This document shows positions 40,599 through 48,532 of a stretch of 64,000 nucleotides of DNA, piece after piece. Source of the DNA: Oscillibacter valericigenes Sjm18-20. GTDB taxonomy: Bacteria > Bacillota > Clostridia > Oscillospirales > Oscillospiraceae. A program made the position numbers and the translations under genes. Each line of letters opens with the position of its first letter. Positions within the stretch are counted from its first letter, which is position 1. The notes below the pieces were generated by a model that was given only the letters and a program-made list of their open reading frames with translations, had not been told where the DNA came from and did not search any database. The stretch covers positions 2,356,001-2,420,000 of the forward strand of contig AP012044.1 of NCBI GenBank assembly GCA_000283575.1, in the 5' to 3' direction.

Positions 40599-40828
40599 TT
40601 TGCACCTCCTTACCTCACAATTATGAGATAAAATCATTGACAAAACGAGAAAACAAAGTTACTATGTAGGTGTCAGATACATTGCAAAAGCTACCTTTTA
40701 CGGGTGGCCGCTTTGTTGTACTCATTTTGTAGCTGCAATCATAATAACTCATAATTATGACTTTGTAAAGAGGATCGAGTCATTTTTATGAGTTTTATGT
40801 AATTGCACAATATTGGAGGAACCTTTTT
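40599..40828. promoter_or_regulatory. Divergent lysogeny switch region
   Basis: Two copies of a near-identical 14-bp palindrome, CTCACAATTATGAG (40614-40627) and CTCATAATTATGAC (40748-40761), consensus CTCATAATTATGAG, plus weaker half-sites (CTCATTTT at 40721, TATGAGTTTT near 40788). A plus-strand promoter TTGTAG (40727-40732), 17 bp, CATAAT (40750-40755) has its -10 inside the second palindrome, so repressor binding would autoregulate it. The leftward promoter is not certain. These are the best candidates for CI/Cro operators. Confidence 0.7.
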
Positions 40829-41167
40829 GTGTTTTATGATGTTTTTATCTCGCTTTGCAAGCGCGACGGCAAAAAGCCATCTCCTGTTGCGGTTGAACTT
40901 GGCTTAAGAACGTCCAATGTCGCTCAATGGAAAAAAGGGTCAACTCCAAGGCCAGAGGTTTTGAAAAAAGTGGCGACATATTTTGATGTTCCTATTTCAT
41001 ATTTGCTTGGTGGAACGGACGATAACGGCATAGAAAATCCCCCCGCCGTTTCCGACGAGGGGAATAAAAAAGAATTGCTTATTAATTATATTAATCACAT
41101 GAATCAAGATCAGCTTGATCAGGCAGGGGCATTTCTAAAATGGCTTTTATCCAATCAAGAAAAATAG
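40829..41167 (+). CDS. Prophage repressor (CI-like XRE protein)
   Basis: 112 residues, GTG start with TTGGAGG upstream. HTH SPVAVELGLRTSNVAQWKKGS, then YFDVPISYLLGGTDDNG, the usual short linker to a dimerisation tail. There is no C-terminal LexA-like protease domain, so induction is not by RecA-type self-cleavage of this protein. Its 3' end overlaps a small antisense gene by 77 bases. Confidence 0.85.
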   Translation: MFYDVFISLCKRDGKKPSPVAVELGLRTSNVAQWKKGSTPRPEVLKKVATYFDVPISYLLGGTDDNGIENPPAVSDEGNKKELLINYINHMNQDQLDQAGAFLKWLLSNQEK

Positions 41168-41222
41168 TCTGCTGCTCTAAGGATAATTTATCTATGTATT
41201 CCTTAACTTCTGCTCTTGTCAT
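41091..41222 (-). CDS. 43-aa protein antisense to the repressor 3' end
   Basis: ATG 41222 with AAGGAG 10 bases upstream; MTRAEVKEYIDKLSLEQQTI start, FLDWIKAILEMPLPD in the middle, an amphipathic helical pattern that looks protein-like and not random. The last 77 bases lie under the repressor 3' end. It may be a real small regulator or an antisense control element. Too short for homology claims. Confidence 0.45.
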   Translation of the reverse strand: MTRAEVKEYIDKLSLEQQTIFLDWIKAILEMPLPDQADLDSCD

Positions 41223-41346
41223 GGTACGTGGACTCCTTCCCGGTTTCCGCGGCTATACCTTATTTGCGCATGACTTATTATAACATTGTTAATATCTGGG
41301 CGAAACCCTTTGTTTTGTGTCAAAAATAGATTGGAGGAAAAGAAAA

Positions 41347-42336
41347 GTGAAGCGAGCTTTAAGCATATCTATAACATGTGTTTTCTTATTAGTTGCCGTG
41401 TTACTTTTCGGCCCGCCCAATTTGAAGCAATACCTTCCTTTTCCCAGTCCGCAGCACACGGTCTCCAGCTTTCTCAATGCGGCAAAAAAATCCGACTTTG
41501 AAAAGATGTCTTCCTACATAGCTTCAGATAATGCAGGCGATGTATCAAAGCTTGACGCAGAAGATGAAACCGAGCAGTATTTTCTTGACTACCTAAAAGA
41601 ATGTCTATTGAAAATGTCTTATGAGATCAAGTCTACCGAAGTAACCGGCGAATCTGCCGTTGTGACGGTTCACTTTAAATATATTGACAGTTCCGATCTT
41701 CTCTCTTCTGTTGTTAAGGATGTGCTGACTCAGGGCCTGTCGAGTGTCCTTTCTGGGACGGAGTTGACGGATGAACAGCAAAACGCCATGTTTACAGATG
41801 CAATCCAGAAATACCGTGAATCCGCCGCTGACACCTATGTCGAAAGCACGGTTGACATTAGCTGTAAAAAAGTGGATGGCGCATGGCTCATTGACTCTGT
41901 TAACGACGACCTCGGAAACATCCTCACATCAAACTTTATCAGTGTAACATCCCCTACTCCCCAATATGGCAGCGGCGTGCTTGGGAACTATTCTGTTTCA
42001 ATTGATGACAATTGCGACATTGCACACGACTATGATGGGAATCCCGTGGCCATTGTCACATATAACTGGACGAACAACAGCGCGAATGCAACAAATTTTG
42101 AAAGCATCTTCAATACGCAGGTCTTTCAAAATGGAGTTGAATGTGATTCCGCATTTCTGTCTGTCGACTACGACTCCTCTTCGGCCACGAAAAATATTAA
42201 GCCTGGAACATCTTTTTCCGTGCAGAAAGCATATACTTTGCAGGATAATAAAGATTCATTTGACGTTGAGGTCACGGAGTTTTTAAGCTTATTTAATAAT
42301 CCGCCGATGGTAACGCAAACATTTGAATTTAATTAA
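41347..42336 (+). CDS. Membrane-anchored protein with DUF5067-like domain
   Basis: 329 residues from GTG 41347 (GGAGG upstream). One N-terminal membrane helix at about 5-23 with no lipobox cysteine, then residues about 35-190 with a DUF4878-like layout (HTVSSFLNAAKKSDFEKMSSY, TEVTGESAVVTVHF) and a C-terminal DUF5067-like domain (DNCDIAHDYDGNPVAIVTYNW, MVTQTFEFN). The extracytoplasmic domain and the position between repressor and integrase suggest a lysogen surface protein, perhaps for superinfection exclusion; inference. Confidence 0.65.
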   Translation: MKRALSISITCVFLLVAVLLFGPPNLKQYLPFPSPQHTVSSFLNAAKKSDFEKMSSYIASDNAGDVSKLDAEDETEQYFLDYLKECLLKMSYEIKSTEVTGESAVVTVHFKYIDSSDLLSSVVKDVLTQGLSSVLSGTELTDEQQNAMFTDAIQKYRESAADTYVESTVDISCKKVDGAWLIDSVNDDLGNILTSNFISVTSPTPQYGSGVLGNYSVSIDDNCDIAHDYDGNPVAIVTYNWTNNSANATNFESIFNTQVFQNGVECDSAFLSVDYDSSSATKNIKPGTSFSVQKAYTLQDNKDSFDVEVTEFLSLFNNPPMVTQTFEFN

Positions 42337-42372
42337 CTTCCCCAATGCTACTATATTGAATAGGAGACTGAA

Positions 42373-42516
42373 ATGCTATCTACCGAAGCTGAAATCATCA
42401 TTTGTGAGCAAGATACGGGCAAGCGGGATGCCATGATCGACGCGCTGGTGGAGCAGGATGCAAAGGAGCTTCTTAAATTCTGCATGGAGTTTTTGCCACA
42501 TACCGGGAATAAATAG
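42373..42516 (+). CDS. Small protein upstream of integrase, 47 aa
   Basis: ATG 42373 with AGGAG 7 bases upstream. MLSTEAEIIICEQDTGKRDA start, ELLKFCMEFLPHTGNK end. Acidic and helical; no family recognised. Followed by a 9-bp hairpin, then the integrase. An excisionase role would fit the position, but it lacks an evident winged-helix pattern. Confidence 0.45.
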   Translation: MLSTEAEIIICEQDTGKRDAMIDALVEQDAKELLKFCMEFLPHTGNK

Positions 42517-42558
42517 CAAAACCGCCCCCGGTGCGCTGACACCAGAGTGCGGTCTATG

Positions 42559-42589
42559 AGGGTGATAGGTTTGACGGCCATATCACCCT
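42559..42589 (+). terminator. Hairpin between small gene and integrase
   Basis: Perfect 9-bp stem AGGGTGATA / TATCACCCT with 13-base loop, followed by TTTAATCTT. Could terminate transcripts from the 47-aa gene or act as an integrase-accessory site. Confidence 0.5.
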
Positions 42590-42620
42590 TTAATCTTACC
42601 AAAGATTGGGGTAAACTACA

Positions 42621-43727
42621 ATGAGTGAAAGACAAAATGAAGCTATTTGGGTAGAAAAACGCAGCCGCTGGCAAATTAACGTTCAATCCGAGGGGGAACG
42701 AAAGACATTCACCAGTTCCACTCCCGGGAAGAAAGGAAAGATCGCCGCTGAGAAAAAAGCTGACACATGGTTGGAACAGCGATTAGTCGGGGACGGGACG
42801 AAATTTGAGGTCTTCCTTGACAAATTTTATGAGCACAAAAAAGCAACAACCTCTAAGGCCAATTATGAGCAGATCGAGTTTTATATCCGCGCCTATATAA
42901 AACCTGTCGTTGGTAAGAAGAAGATTGGGCGTATTACTGAAAACGATCTTCAGACTGTAATCGATTTTGCTTTTGCCTCCGGTCTGTCTCATAAAACGCT
43001 GTCAAATATTCGGGCCACAATCAGTTCTATCATGAAATTCTGCCGTAAGTCTAAAGCAACGTCTCTTTTCCCAGAAGGACTTGAAATACCCCGTAACGCC
43101 AAACGTGGAAAGAAACAGATCGCCCAACCGGAAGATCTGAAAAAGCTCTTTTCAAGCAGTCAGACAACATGGCATATGAAAGTATGTGAAGACAGGTATA
43201 TTCACGCTTATCGGTTTTCTGTCTTAACCGGCCTACGTCCTGGGGAACTTCTTGGACTCCAGTGGGGAGATATCACAGGAGATCGGCTGACAATCCATCG
43301 TGCAGTGAATGACGATGGCGACATCACACCGGGAAAAAATGAAAATGCTCAACGCCCCCTGTCAATTAAGGGGATGGCTAAGATTGAATTAGATGTGCAG
43401 CGCGCGATGCTAAACCAGGAAGGTATCCTATCAAAATTTGTGTTTGCTGATACCGATGCAGGCTTTACACGGCAAAAACATTTTAGGAAAGCATGGAATC
43501 GTTATTGTGAGTACAATAATATGTCTAAGATAACTCCGTATGAGTTGCGGCACACGTATGTCAGTATTAACGACGAGATGCCGGACGGCCTGAAAAAGCA
43601 AGCACTTGGGCATTCGGCTAATATGGATACCGAGGGGGTTTATGGTCACACAAAAGCTGGTGACTTAGACCGTATCGCGTCTTATAGTAATAATGCCATT
43701 AAGAAAATTATCGAAAAAAAGGCATAG
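42621..43727 (+). CDS. int: Tyrosine recombinase integrase
   Basis: 368 residues. N-terminal SAM-like core-binding domain at about 65-150 (FYEHKKATTSKANYEQIEF). Catalytic domain: R206 in TGLRPGE, Y307-x2-R310 in TPYELRHTYVS (Y replaces the more common His at the first position), H331 in LGHSANM and nucleophile Y341 in VYGHTK. It inserts the phage into the tRNA-Pro gene located 68 bases downstream. Followed by a hairpin that also ends the tRNA transcript. Confidence 0.95.
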   Translation: MSERQNEAIWVEKRSRWQINVQSEGERKTFTSSTPGKKGKIAAEKKADTWLEQRLVGDGTKFEVFLDKFYEHKKATTSKANYEQIEFYIRAYIKPVVGKKKIGRITENDLQTVIDFAFASGLSHKTLSNIRATISSIMKFCRKSKATSLFPEGLEIPRNAKRGKKQIAQPEDLKKLFSSSQTTWHMKVCEDRYIHAYRFSVLTGLRPGELLGLQWGDITGDRLTIHRAVNDDGDITPGKNENAQRPLSIKGMAKIELDVQRAMLNQEGILSKFVFADTDAGFTRQKHFRKAWNRYCEYNNMSKITPYELRHTYVSINDEMPDGLKKQALGHSANMDTEGVYGHTKAGDLDRIASYSNNAIKKIIEKKA

Positions 43728-43755
43728 TGTGTACCTTAGTGTGTACTGTTAAAGC

Positions 43756-43795
43756 AAAAGAACCGCTGTAGCCTTAGAGCTTCAACGGTTCTTTT
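43756..43795. terminator. Bidirectional terminator between integrase and tRNA-Pro
   Basis: Stem AAAAGAACCG / CGGTTCTTTT with a 20-base loop. T-runs flank it on both strands, so it can end the integrase transcript rightward and the tRNA transcript leftward. Because it lies on the phage side of the tRNA end, the tRNA may now use a phage-supplied terminator. Confidence 0.75.
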
Positions 43796-43871
43796 TGGTC
43801 CGAGTGGCGGGATTTGAACCCACGGCCTCATGGTCCCGAACCATGCGCGCTACCAACTGCGCTACACCCGG
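43796..43871 (-). tRNA. tRNA-Pro (CGG anticodon)
   Basis: 76-nt cloverleaf on the minus strand. Acceptor CCGGGTG / CACTCGG with discriminator A and encoded CCA at 43798-43796; D-arm GCGCAGTTGGTAGCGC; anticodon stem CATGG/CCATG around loop TTCGGGA giving CGG; T-arm GTGGG TTCAAAT CCCGC. It reads CCG codons. The 3' end faces the prophage and is the attachment site. Confidence 0.97.
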
Positions 43872-43941
43872 ATATTCAATTTTCAGATTCAAAAGATCTC
43901 TCGGTCCAGAGATTTTGTGATCATCTTTCGAAGACGATTGG

Positions 43942-44079
43942 AAAAAAGGACGCGGCGCGGGACGCCGCTTTCGCCCGTATTGTAAAACGCGACAGAAATT
44001 GTGAAAAAGCCTTTGAATGGAAAGGTCTTTGCTCCCAACCTATATGCGCCGCCAAGCCTCGTCACACTTTGATGCAACA
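43942..44079 (-). ncRNA. Candidate small RNA (about 138 nt) upstream of tRNA-Pro
   Basis: A perfect-consensus promoter at 44114-44086 is followed on the minus strand by about 138 bases with no credible ORF and then a strong terminator: GCGGCG TCCCG CGCCGC, GTCC, TTTTTT (43968-43942). It is not SRP RNA, 6S RNA, tmRNA or RNase P by any motif I can see. Alternative: the promoter simply serves the tRNA by read-through. Transcription is not proven. Confidence 0.45.
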
Positions 44080-44085
44080 AATTGT

Positions 44086-44114
44086 ATTATAGGAAAAATT
44101 CGTCCTTTTGTCAA
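44086..44114 (-). promoter_or_regulatory. Consensus sigma-A promoter
   Basis: On the minus strand TTGACA (44114-44109), 17-bp spacer, TATAAT (44091-44086): both hexamers match consensus. It points toward the candidate small RNA and tRNA-Pro, and away from the SpoIVFA-like gene. Confidence 0.85.
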
Positions 44115-44180
44115 GCAAAATCGTTCATACTTCCCGCAAAATGCGCATAGAGTGGAAAAACGTGAGGGGAGGCGGGACAA

Positions 44181-45188
44181 ATGACGTCGCGGCAGGCCGG
44201 ACAGAAGATCAGCCAAATGTACAGCAATCGGACAGGGTATCGAACGGGAAAACGAAAAACTTCGGCTCCATTATCCGGGGTGGAAAAACGGCGGCTGGCC
44301 CAGTTTCTGGTCTGCGGCACGGTTTTTGTGCTGCTGGTGGCAGTAAAGTTGCTGCTGCCCGCCCGGGTTCAGTGGCTCAGCCAGCATGTGGGCGGCGCAC
44401 TGGAACGCAGCGTAGATGTAACAGAGGTATTCTCCGCCGTGGGCCGTATGTTTGCCGGTGATAAGGACGGCGGATGGGAAGACCTGTATCAGTCCGTGTT
44501 TCATCCAGAGGACGCCGCAGCGGTTCCTACCGGTGCAATCGACAATGCGGCTGAACCCACCACCGGAAATCTTGTAATTTGCAGCTTTCTGAAAGATAGC
44601 GACGGTTGGCTGACGGCTCCGCCCATGCAGGATATGCCGGAGTCGAAAACTGCAACCGAGGCTTCTCCCGCTGAAGAGAAAACGGAATCGGAGTCGGAGC
44701 CACAATCGGAAACAGGCAGCGCGCAAAAGCTCTCCTACATTTTATATTCCAACCGAACCTTGCCAGAAAACGTAAGCATGGAGCAAAAAGTATTGGGCTT
44801 TGATTACTGTACGCCGGTGATGGGGACCATATCATCGGATTTTGGTTACCGGGAGCACCCCATCGAAGGTGATGAAAAGTTCCATTACGGCCTGGACATC
44901 GCCGCCGACGAGGGAACGGATATTGACTGCTTTGCCGATGGCACGGTGACGACGGTGGGGGAAAGCAGCAGCTACGGCAAATATGCCATCGTGGCACACA
45001 GCGGCGGCTTTTCCACGCTGTACGCCCATTGCTGCCGGATTACCGTCTCCTCCGGAAGTGCGGTAAAGGAGGGGCAGAAAATTGGGGAGGTGGGGCAGAC
45101 CGGAGAGGCCACAGGGCCGCACCTGCACTTTGAGATTCACTTCGGAGACACCTACTTGGACCCCATCTACTATGTCTCACTGTCCTGA
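44181..45188 (+). CDS. M23 metallopeptidase-like membrane protein, SpoIVFA-like
   Basis: 335 residues. One membrane helix at about 45-65 (FLVCGTVFVLLVAVKLLL), an acidic Glu/Ser-rich linker (about 150-180), and a C-terminal LytM/M23 domain: YREHPIEGDEKFHYGLDIAA, DGTVTTVGESSSYGKYAIV and TGPHLHFEIHFGDTYLDP. The HxH of M23 is present (HLHFE). Immediate overlap with a SpoIVFB-like gene indicates the SpoIVFA role: anchoring and restraining the protease in the spore membrane. Start ATG 44181 with GGGGAGG. Confidence 0.85.
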   Translation: MTSRQAGQKISQMYSNRTGYRTGKRKTSAPLSGVEKRRLAQFLVCGTVFVLLVAVKLLLPARVQWLSQHVGGALERSVDVTEVFSAVGRMFAGDKDGGWEDLYQSVFHPEDAAAVPTGAIDNAAEPTTGNLVICSFLKDSDGWLTAPPMQDMPESKTATEASPAEEKTESESEPQSETGSAQKLSYILYSNRTLPENVSMEQKVLGFDYCTPVMGTISSDFGYREHPIEGDEKFHYGLDIAADEGTDIDCFADGTVTTVGESSSYGKYAIVAHSGGFSTLYAHCCRITVSSGSAVKEGQKIGEVGQTGEATGPHLHFEIHFGDTYLDPIYYVSLS

Positions 45189-45825
45189 CGTCCCGGTTCA
45201 CGTCTCCGGCGGATTTCTGCTGCTATCGGCCTGGTTTGCGCTGGAAAGTGGGCTTAAGCCACTGGCACTGATTCTATTTGCAGTAATTTTGCATGAATTG
45301 GGACACTTCGCCGTTCTGCGGCTGTGCGGTGCGCCGGTGCAGGGCGTGAGGCTCGGCACGCTGGGCGCGGTGATGAAGTCGGAGCGGAGCGGGCTGAGTT
45401 ACGGAGCGGAACTGCTGGCGCTGCTTGCGGGGCCGATGACGAACCTGCTGTGCGCCGCCGCGCTGATCGTGCCGGCCCGTGCTATTCCGGAACTCTACGC
45501 CGCAGCAGGCACACACTTGGCGCTAGGAGCCTTCAACCTTCTTCCTATCCGCCCGCTGGACGGCGGGCAGGCGCTGGAGCTACTGGTCACATGGCGCTTC
45601 GGTCCCGCGGCGGGAGAACAGACGGCGCGGCTTGTCGGTTTCGTATGCGCAGCACTCCTGTGTGTTGGGCTCGTCTGGCTGATGTATGAAAGCAGGGGCA
45701 ATCTCTGGCTGGCTCCCCCTGCCACGGGACTGCTGGTGGTGTGCCTTCGGGAACTGCAGGGAGTAATCCGCGGTGCGCATCCGTATCGGCGGCCCCTGTT
45801 TTCAGAAAAGTCCCGCGGTTTTTAA
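45172..45825 (+). CDS. SpoIVFB-like site-2 metalloprotease
   Basis: 217 residues, multi-pass, M50 family: HELGH in AVILHELGHFAVLRL for the zinc site and NLLPIRPLDGGQAL with the catalytic aspartate. In spore formers SpoIVFB cuts pro-sigma-K inside the spore membrane. ATG 45172 overlaps the end of the SpoIVFA-like gene by 17 bases, implying coupled translation; the N-terminal open stretch before it is not used. Confidence 0.88.
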   Translation: MSHCPDVPVHVSGGFLLLSAWFALESGLKPLALILFAVILHELGHFAVLRLCGAPVQGVRLGTLGAVMKSERSGLSYGAELLALLAGPMTNLLCAAALIVPARAIPELYAAAGTHLALGAFNLLPIRPLDGGQALELLVTWRFGPAAGEQTARLVGFVCAALLCVGLVWLMYESRGNLWLAPPATGLLVVCLRELQGVIRGAHPYRRPLFSEKSRGF

Positions 45826-46152
45826 GAACCGTCGGCAGAAATATACAAACGGGGAGGCTGCCATCGTGACAGCCTCCCCTACTGCAAAATCCATTAAATT
45901 CGGCCCTTCATCCAGCTTTTATCTTATTTTTACTTTTTTAAAATATCAGTTTTCATTTTATGCTTTATCCATAACCAGATATGGGCGAATCCTCTCAAAA
46001 CTCCAGTCGCCGGCTATTTATTCAACTGGGGTTTCCGACGGAACTGCTTGACATTGCGCATGGGAAAATCTATAATATTATGTCATGACTAAGCTGGAGT
46101 TCTTATGGACACCCATAAGGAAAATATAGGATAGCAGAAAGGACTTGTACGG
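45826..46152. other. Intergenic region with hairpin and greA promoter
   Basis: Contains a perfect 10-bp stem GGGGAGGCTG / CAGCCTCCCC (45851-45879) after the SpoIVFB-like gene, an AT-rich stretch (45900-45985) without genes, and the consensus promoter of greA-lysS. The hairpin has no T-run, so termination is only possible. Confidence 0.6.
46048..46076 (+). promoter_or_regulatory. Promoter of greA-lysS
   Basis: TTGACA (46048-46053), 17-bp spacer, TATAAT (46071-46076): perfect consensus, 76 bases before the greA ATG. Confidence 0.9.
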
Positions 46153-46629
46153 ATGAGCAACGAATACAGAATGAGCCAAGCCCGCCTTGACGAGCTGCAA
46201 AAGGAACTGAATTATCTGAAAACCACTCGCAGCGACGAGGTGGCGGAGCAAATCAAAATCGCCCGCGGCTTCGGCGACCTCAGCGAGAACAGTGAATATG
46301 ACGAGGCCAAAAACGAACAGGGCAAGCTGTACTCCCGTATTGTGGAACTGGAGGAAATTCTTCAGCACGCCGTAGTGGTGGACGAGAACGTAGCGGACAA
46401 CGACGCCGTCACCATCGGCTGCACAGTCACTGTGGCGGATAAGAAGGGCAATGTTCTGCCGGTATCCTATAAGATCGTCGGCTCTCAGGAGTCCGATCCC
46501 ATGAACGGCATTATCTCCGAGGAATCCCCTTTTGGAAAAGCGCTCATGGGCGCGAAGGAGGGACAGACCGTCACCGTGGATGCTCCCAGTGGAAGCATCA
46601 CCTATATTGTGCAGAAAATCGAGTGGTAA
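46153..46629 (+). CDS. greA: Transcription elongation factor GreA
   Basis: 158 residues, the family length. N-terminal coiled coil with the acidic tip ENSEYDEAKNEQ at about 44-55, which reaches into the RNA polymerase channel and stimulates transcript cleavage; C-terminal FKBP-like domain with SPFGKALMGAKEGQTV. Cotranscribed with lysS, 10 bases apart, a frequent arrangement in Clostridia. Confidence 0.95.
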   Translation: MSNEYRMSQARLDELQKELNYLKTTRSDEVAEQIKIARGFGDLSENSEYDEAKNEQGKLYSRIVELEEILQHAVVVDENVADNDAVTIGCTVTVADKKGNVLPVSYKIVGSQESDPMNGIISEESPFGKALMGAKEGQTVTVDAPSGSITYIVQKIEW

Positions 46630-46639
46630 GGAGAACGAC

Positions 46640-48142
46640 ATGGCTGAACAGAAGATAAACCAGCAGCCCGAGCAGGATCTGAGTGAGCAGACCCGGATTC
46701 GCCGGGAGAAGCTGGCGGCGCTCCAGGCCGCAGACGAGGATCCGTTCCGGCATACCCGATTCGACTGGGATGCCACCAGCGAGCAGATCAAGTCCAATTT
46801 TGACGCCATGGAGGGCAAGCCTGTGAAGATCGCGGGCCGCCTCATGAGCAAGCGGGGCATGGGCAAGGTCAGCTTCTGCGATCTGCAGGACCGGGACGGC
46901 CGCATCCAACTCTACGCCCGGCAGGACGAGATGGACGAGAATACCTATAAAAAATTCAAGAAATACGACATCGGCGATATCGTGGGCGTGGATGGCGAGG
47001 TGTTTCGCACCCAGCGGGGCGAGATGAGCGTCCGGGCCAAGGACATCGTGCTTTTGTCTAAGGCCCTGTTGCCCCTGCCGGAGAAGTTCCATGGGCTTAC
47101 AGACCGTGAGCTGCGCTACCGCCAGCGGTATGTGGATCTTATTGTGAATCCGGAGGTCAAGCGGGCTTTTGTGGTCCGGTCCAGGCTTATCAAGCACATA
47201 CGGAACTTTCTTGACGATCTTGGCTATATTGAGGTGGAAACCCCCGTCCTGAATACCATTTCCGGCGGCGCATCCGCCCGCCCCTTTGTGACCCATCACA
47301 ATACGCTGGACATCGATATGTACATGCGCATCGCCACGGAGCTCCCGCTGAAGCGGCTGATCGTGGGCGGAATGGACCGGGTCTATGAGATCGGCCGCAT
47401 CTTCCGCAACGAGGGTATGGACCCCAGACACAATCCGGAATTCACCAGCGTGGAGCTCTATCAGGCCTATACCGATTTCCACGGGATGATGGACGTGGCC
47501 GAGGGACTGATCTCCTCTGCTGCAAAGGAGATTCTGGGCACTTATGAAGTCGAGTGGATGGGTGAAAAGATCGATCTGGCCCCCGGCTGGCCCCGCCTGA
47601 CCATGATCGAAGCGGTGAAGCAATACGTGGGCATTGATTTCGGCACCATCTCCGACGACGTAGAGGCCGTTGCCGCCGCGAAAGCCAAGGGCGTGGAGTT
47701 GGCGGACAGCGCCGAGAAAACCTGGGGCAACGCCCTGTACCAGTGCTTTGACCAGCGGGTGGAGGATCATTTGATCCAGCCCACCTTTATCACCATGTAC
47801 CCCGTGGAGGTCTCTCCGCTGACGAAGCGCAGCCCTCAGGACCCCCGTCTTACCGAGCGGTTTGAGTTTTTCATCTACCACAGCGAGATGGGCAACGCCT
47901 ATTCCGAGCTGAACGATCCCATTGACCAGCGCCGGCGCTTTGAAAAGCAGGCAGAACTGCGGGAACGGGGCGACGACGAGGCGGAGATGCTGGACGAGGA
48001 TTTCCTCACGGCCATGGAATACGGTATGCCCCCCACCGGCGGCATGGGCATCGGCGTGGATCGGGTTGCCATGATGCTGACCAATTCCGATACTATTCGG
48101 GACGTGATTCTGTTCCCCACCATGAAGCCGCTGGATGACTGA
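46640..48142 (+). CDS. lysS: Lysyl-tRNA synthetase (class II)
   Basis: 500 residues from ATG 46640 with AAGGAG. N-terminal OB-fold (AGRLMSKRGMGKVSFCDLQD), class II motif 2 in FRNEGMDPRHNPEFTSVEL and motif 3 in GGMGIGVDRVAMML. Charges tRNA-Lys. Followed by an intrinsic terminator. Confidence 0.97.
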   Translation: MAEQKINQQPEQDLSEQTRIRREKLAALQAADEDPFRHTRFDWDATSEQIKSNFDAMEGKPVKIAGRLMSKRGMGKVSFCDLQDRDGRIQLYARQDEMDENTYKKFKKYDIGDIVGVDGEVFRTQRGEMSVRAKDIVLLSKALLPLPEKFHGLTDRELRYRQRYVDLIVNPEVKRAFVVRSRLIKHIRNFLDDLGYIEVETPVLNTISGGASARPFVTHHNTLDIDMYMRIATELPLKRLIVGGMDRVYEIGRIFRNEGMDPRHNPEFTSVELYQAYTDFHGMMDVAEGLISSAAKEILGTYEVEWMGEKIDLAPGWPRLTMIEAVKQYVGIDFGTISDDVEAVAAAKAKGVELADSAEKTWGNALYQCFDQRVEDHLIQPTFITMYPVEVSPLTKRSPQDPRLTERFEFFIYHSEMGNAYSELNDPIDQRRRFEKQAELRERGDDEAEMLDEDFLTAMEYGMPPTGGMGIGVDRVAMMLTNSDTIRDVILFPTMKPLDD

Positions 48143-48532
48143 CATTTTATAGCGCCGCAGCGGACGGAGAGAAAGCAGTTTTCTGGATCCCGCCATCGTC
48201 TTTTCGGAGAAATGGGCCGACGGGCTACGTCGGAGCGAGGGATTCGTTCTCCTCTCCCTGCGGAGACTGCCTTCATGCATTATTACAGACCCGGGACCCG
48301 GCCAAGTTGGCCGGGTCCCGCCTTTTTTCCCCACTGCTACCGCATCGGGCCACAGTTTGCTCTTCTCATTTATTTGAGTTTGTGCTATTATGATATCCGC
48401 AGAGCATCCATCTTAGCGGAAATCGCCGCACCGCGCGCAGGCGTCCTGATTTCAGGCCGCTGCGCAAAATGTGTACACAGCCTTAGGCGGCGGGAATCCC
48501 ACGGCCGAAAGACCGGACAAGGAGTTGACGTC
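48143..48532. other. Intergenic region between lysS and rsmH
   Basis: 390 bases. The first 150 bases show no recognisable RNA or gene. A strong terminator follows at 48293-48326. The part from 48330 to 48532 contains no convincing ORF; a TATTAT sequence near 48386 could be the -10 of the rsmH promoter but I see no clear -35. Confidence 0.6.
48293..48328 (+). terminator. Intrinsic terminator after lysS
   Basis: Perfect 11-bp stem GGGACCCGGCC / GGCCGGGTCCC with AAGTT loop, then GCCTTTTTT. About 150 bases past the lysS stop. Confidence 0.92.

Noticed and set aside
48143..48290. T-box or other riboswitch after lysS
   Set aside because: No T-box sequence or specifier stem-loop is seen, and the stretch lies downstream of lysS and ahead of its terminator, not in front of a synthetase gene.
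46598..48334. 578-codon open frame opposite lysS
   Set aside because: Antisense shadow of a strongly conserved gene; His/Gly/Leu-rich with no recognisable domain.
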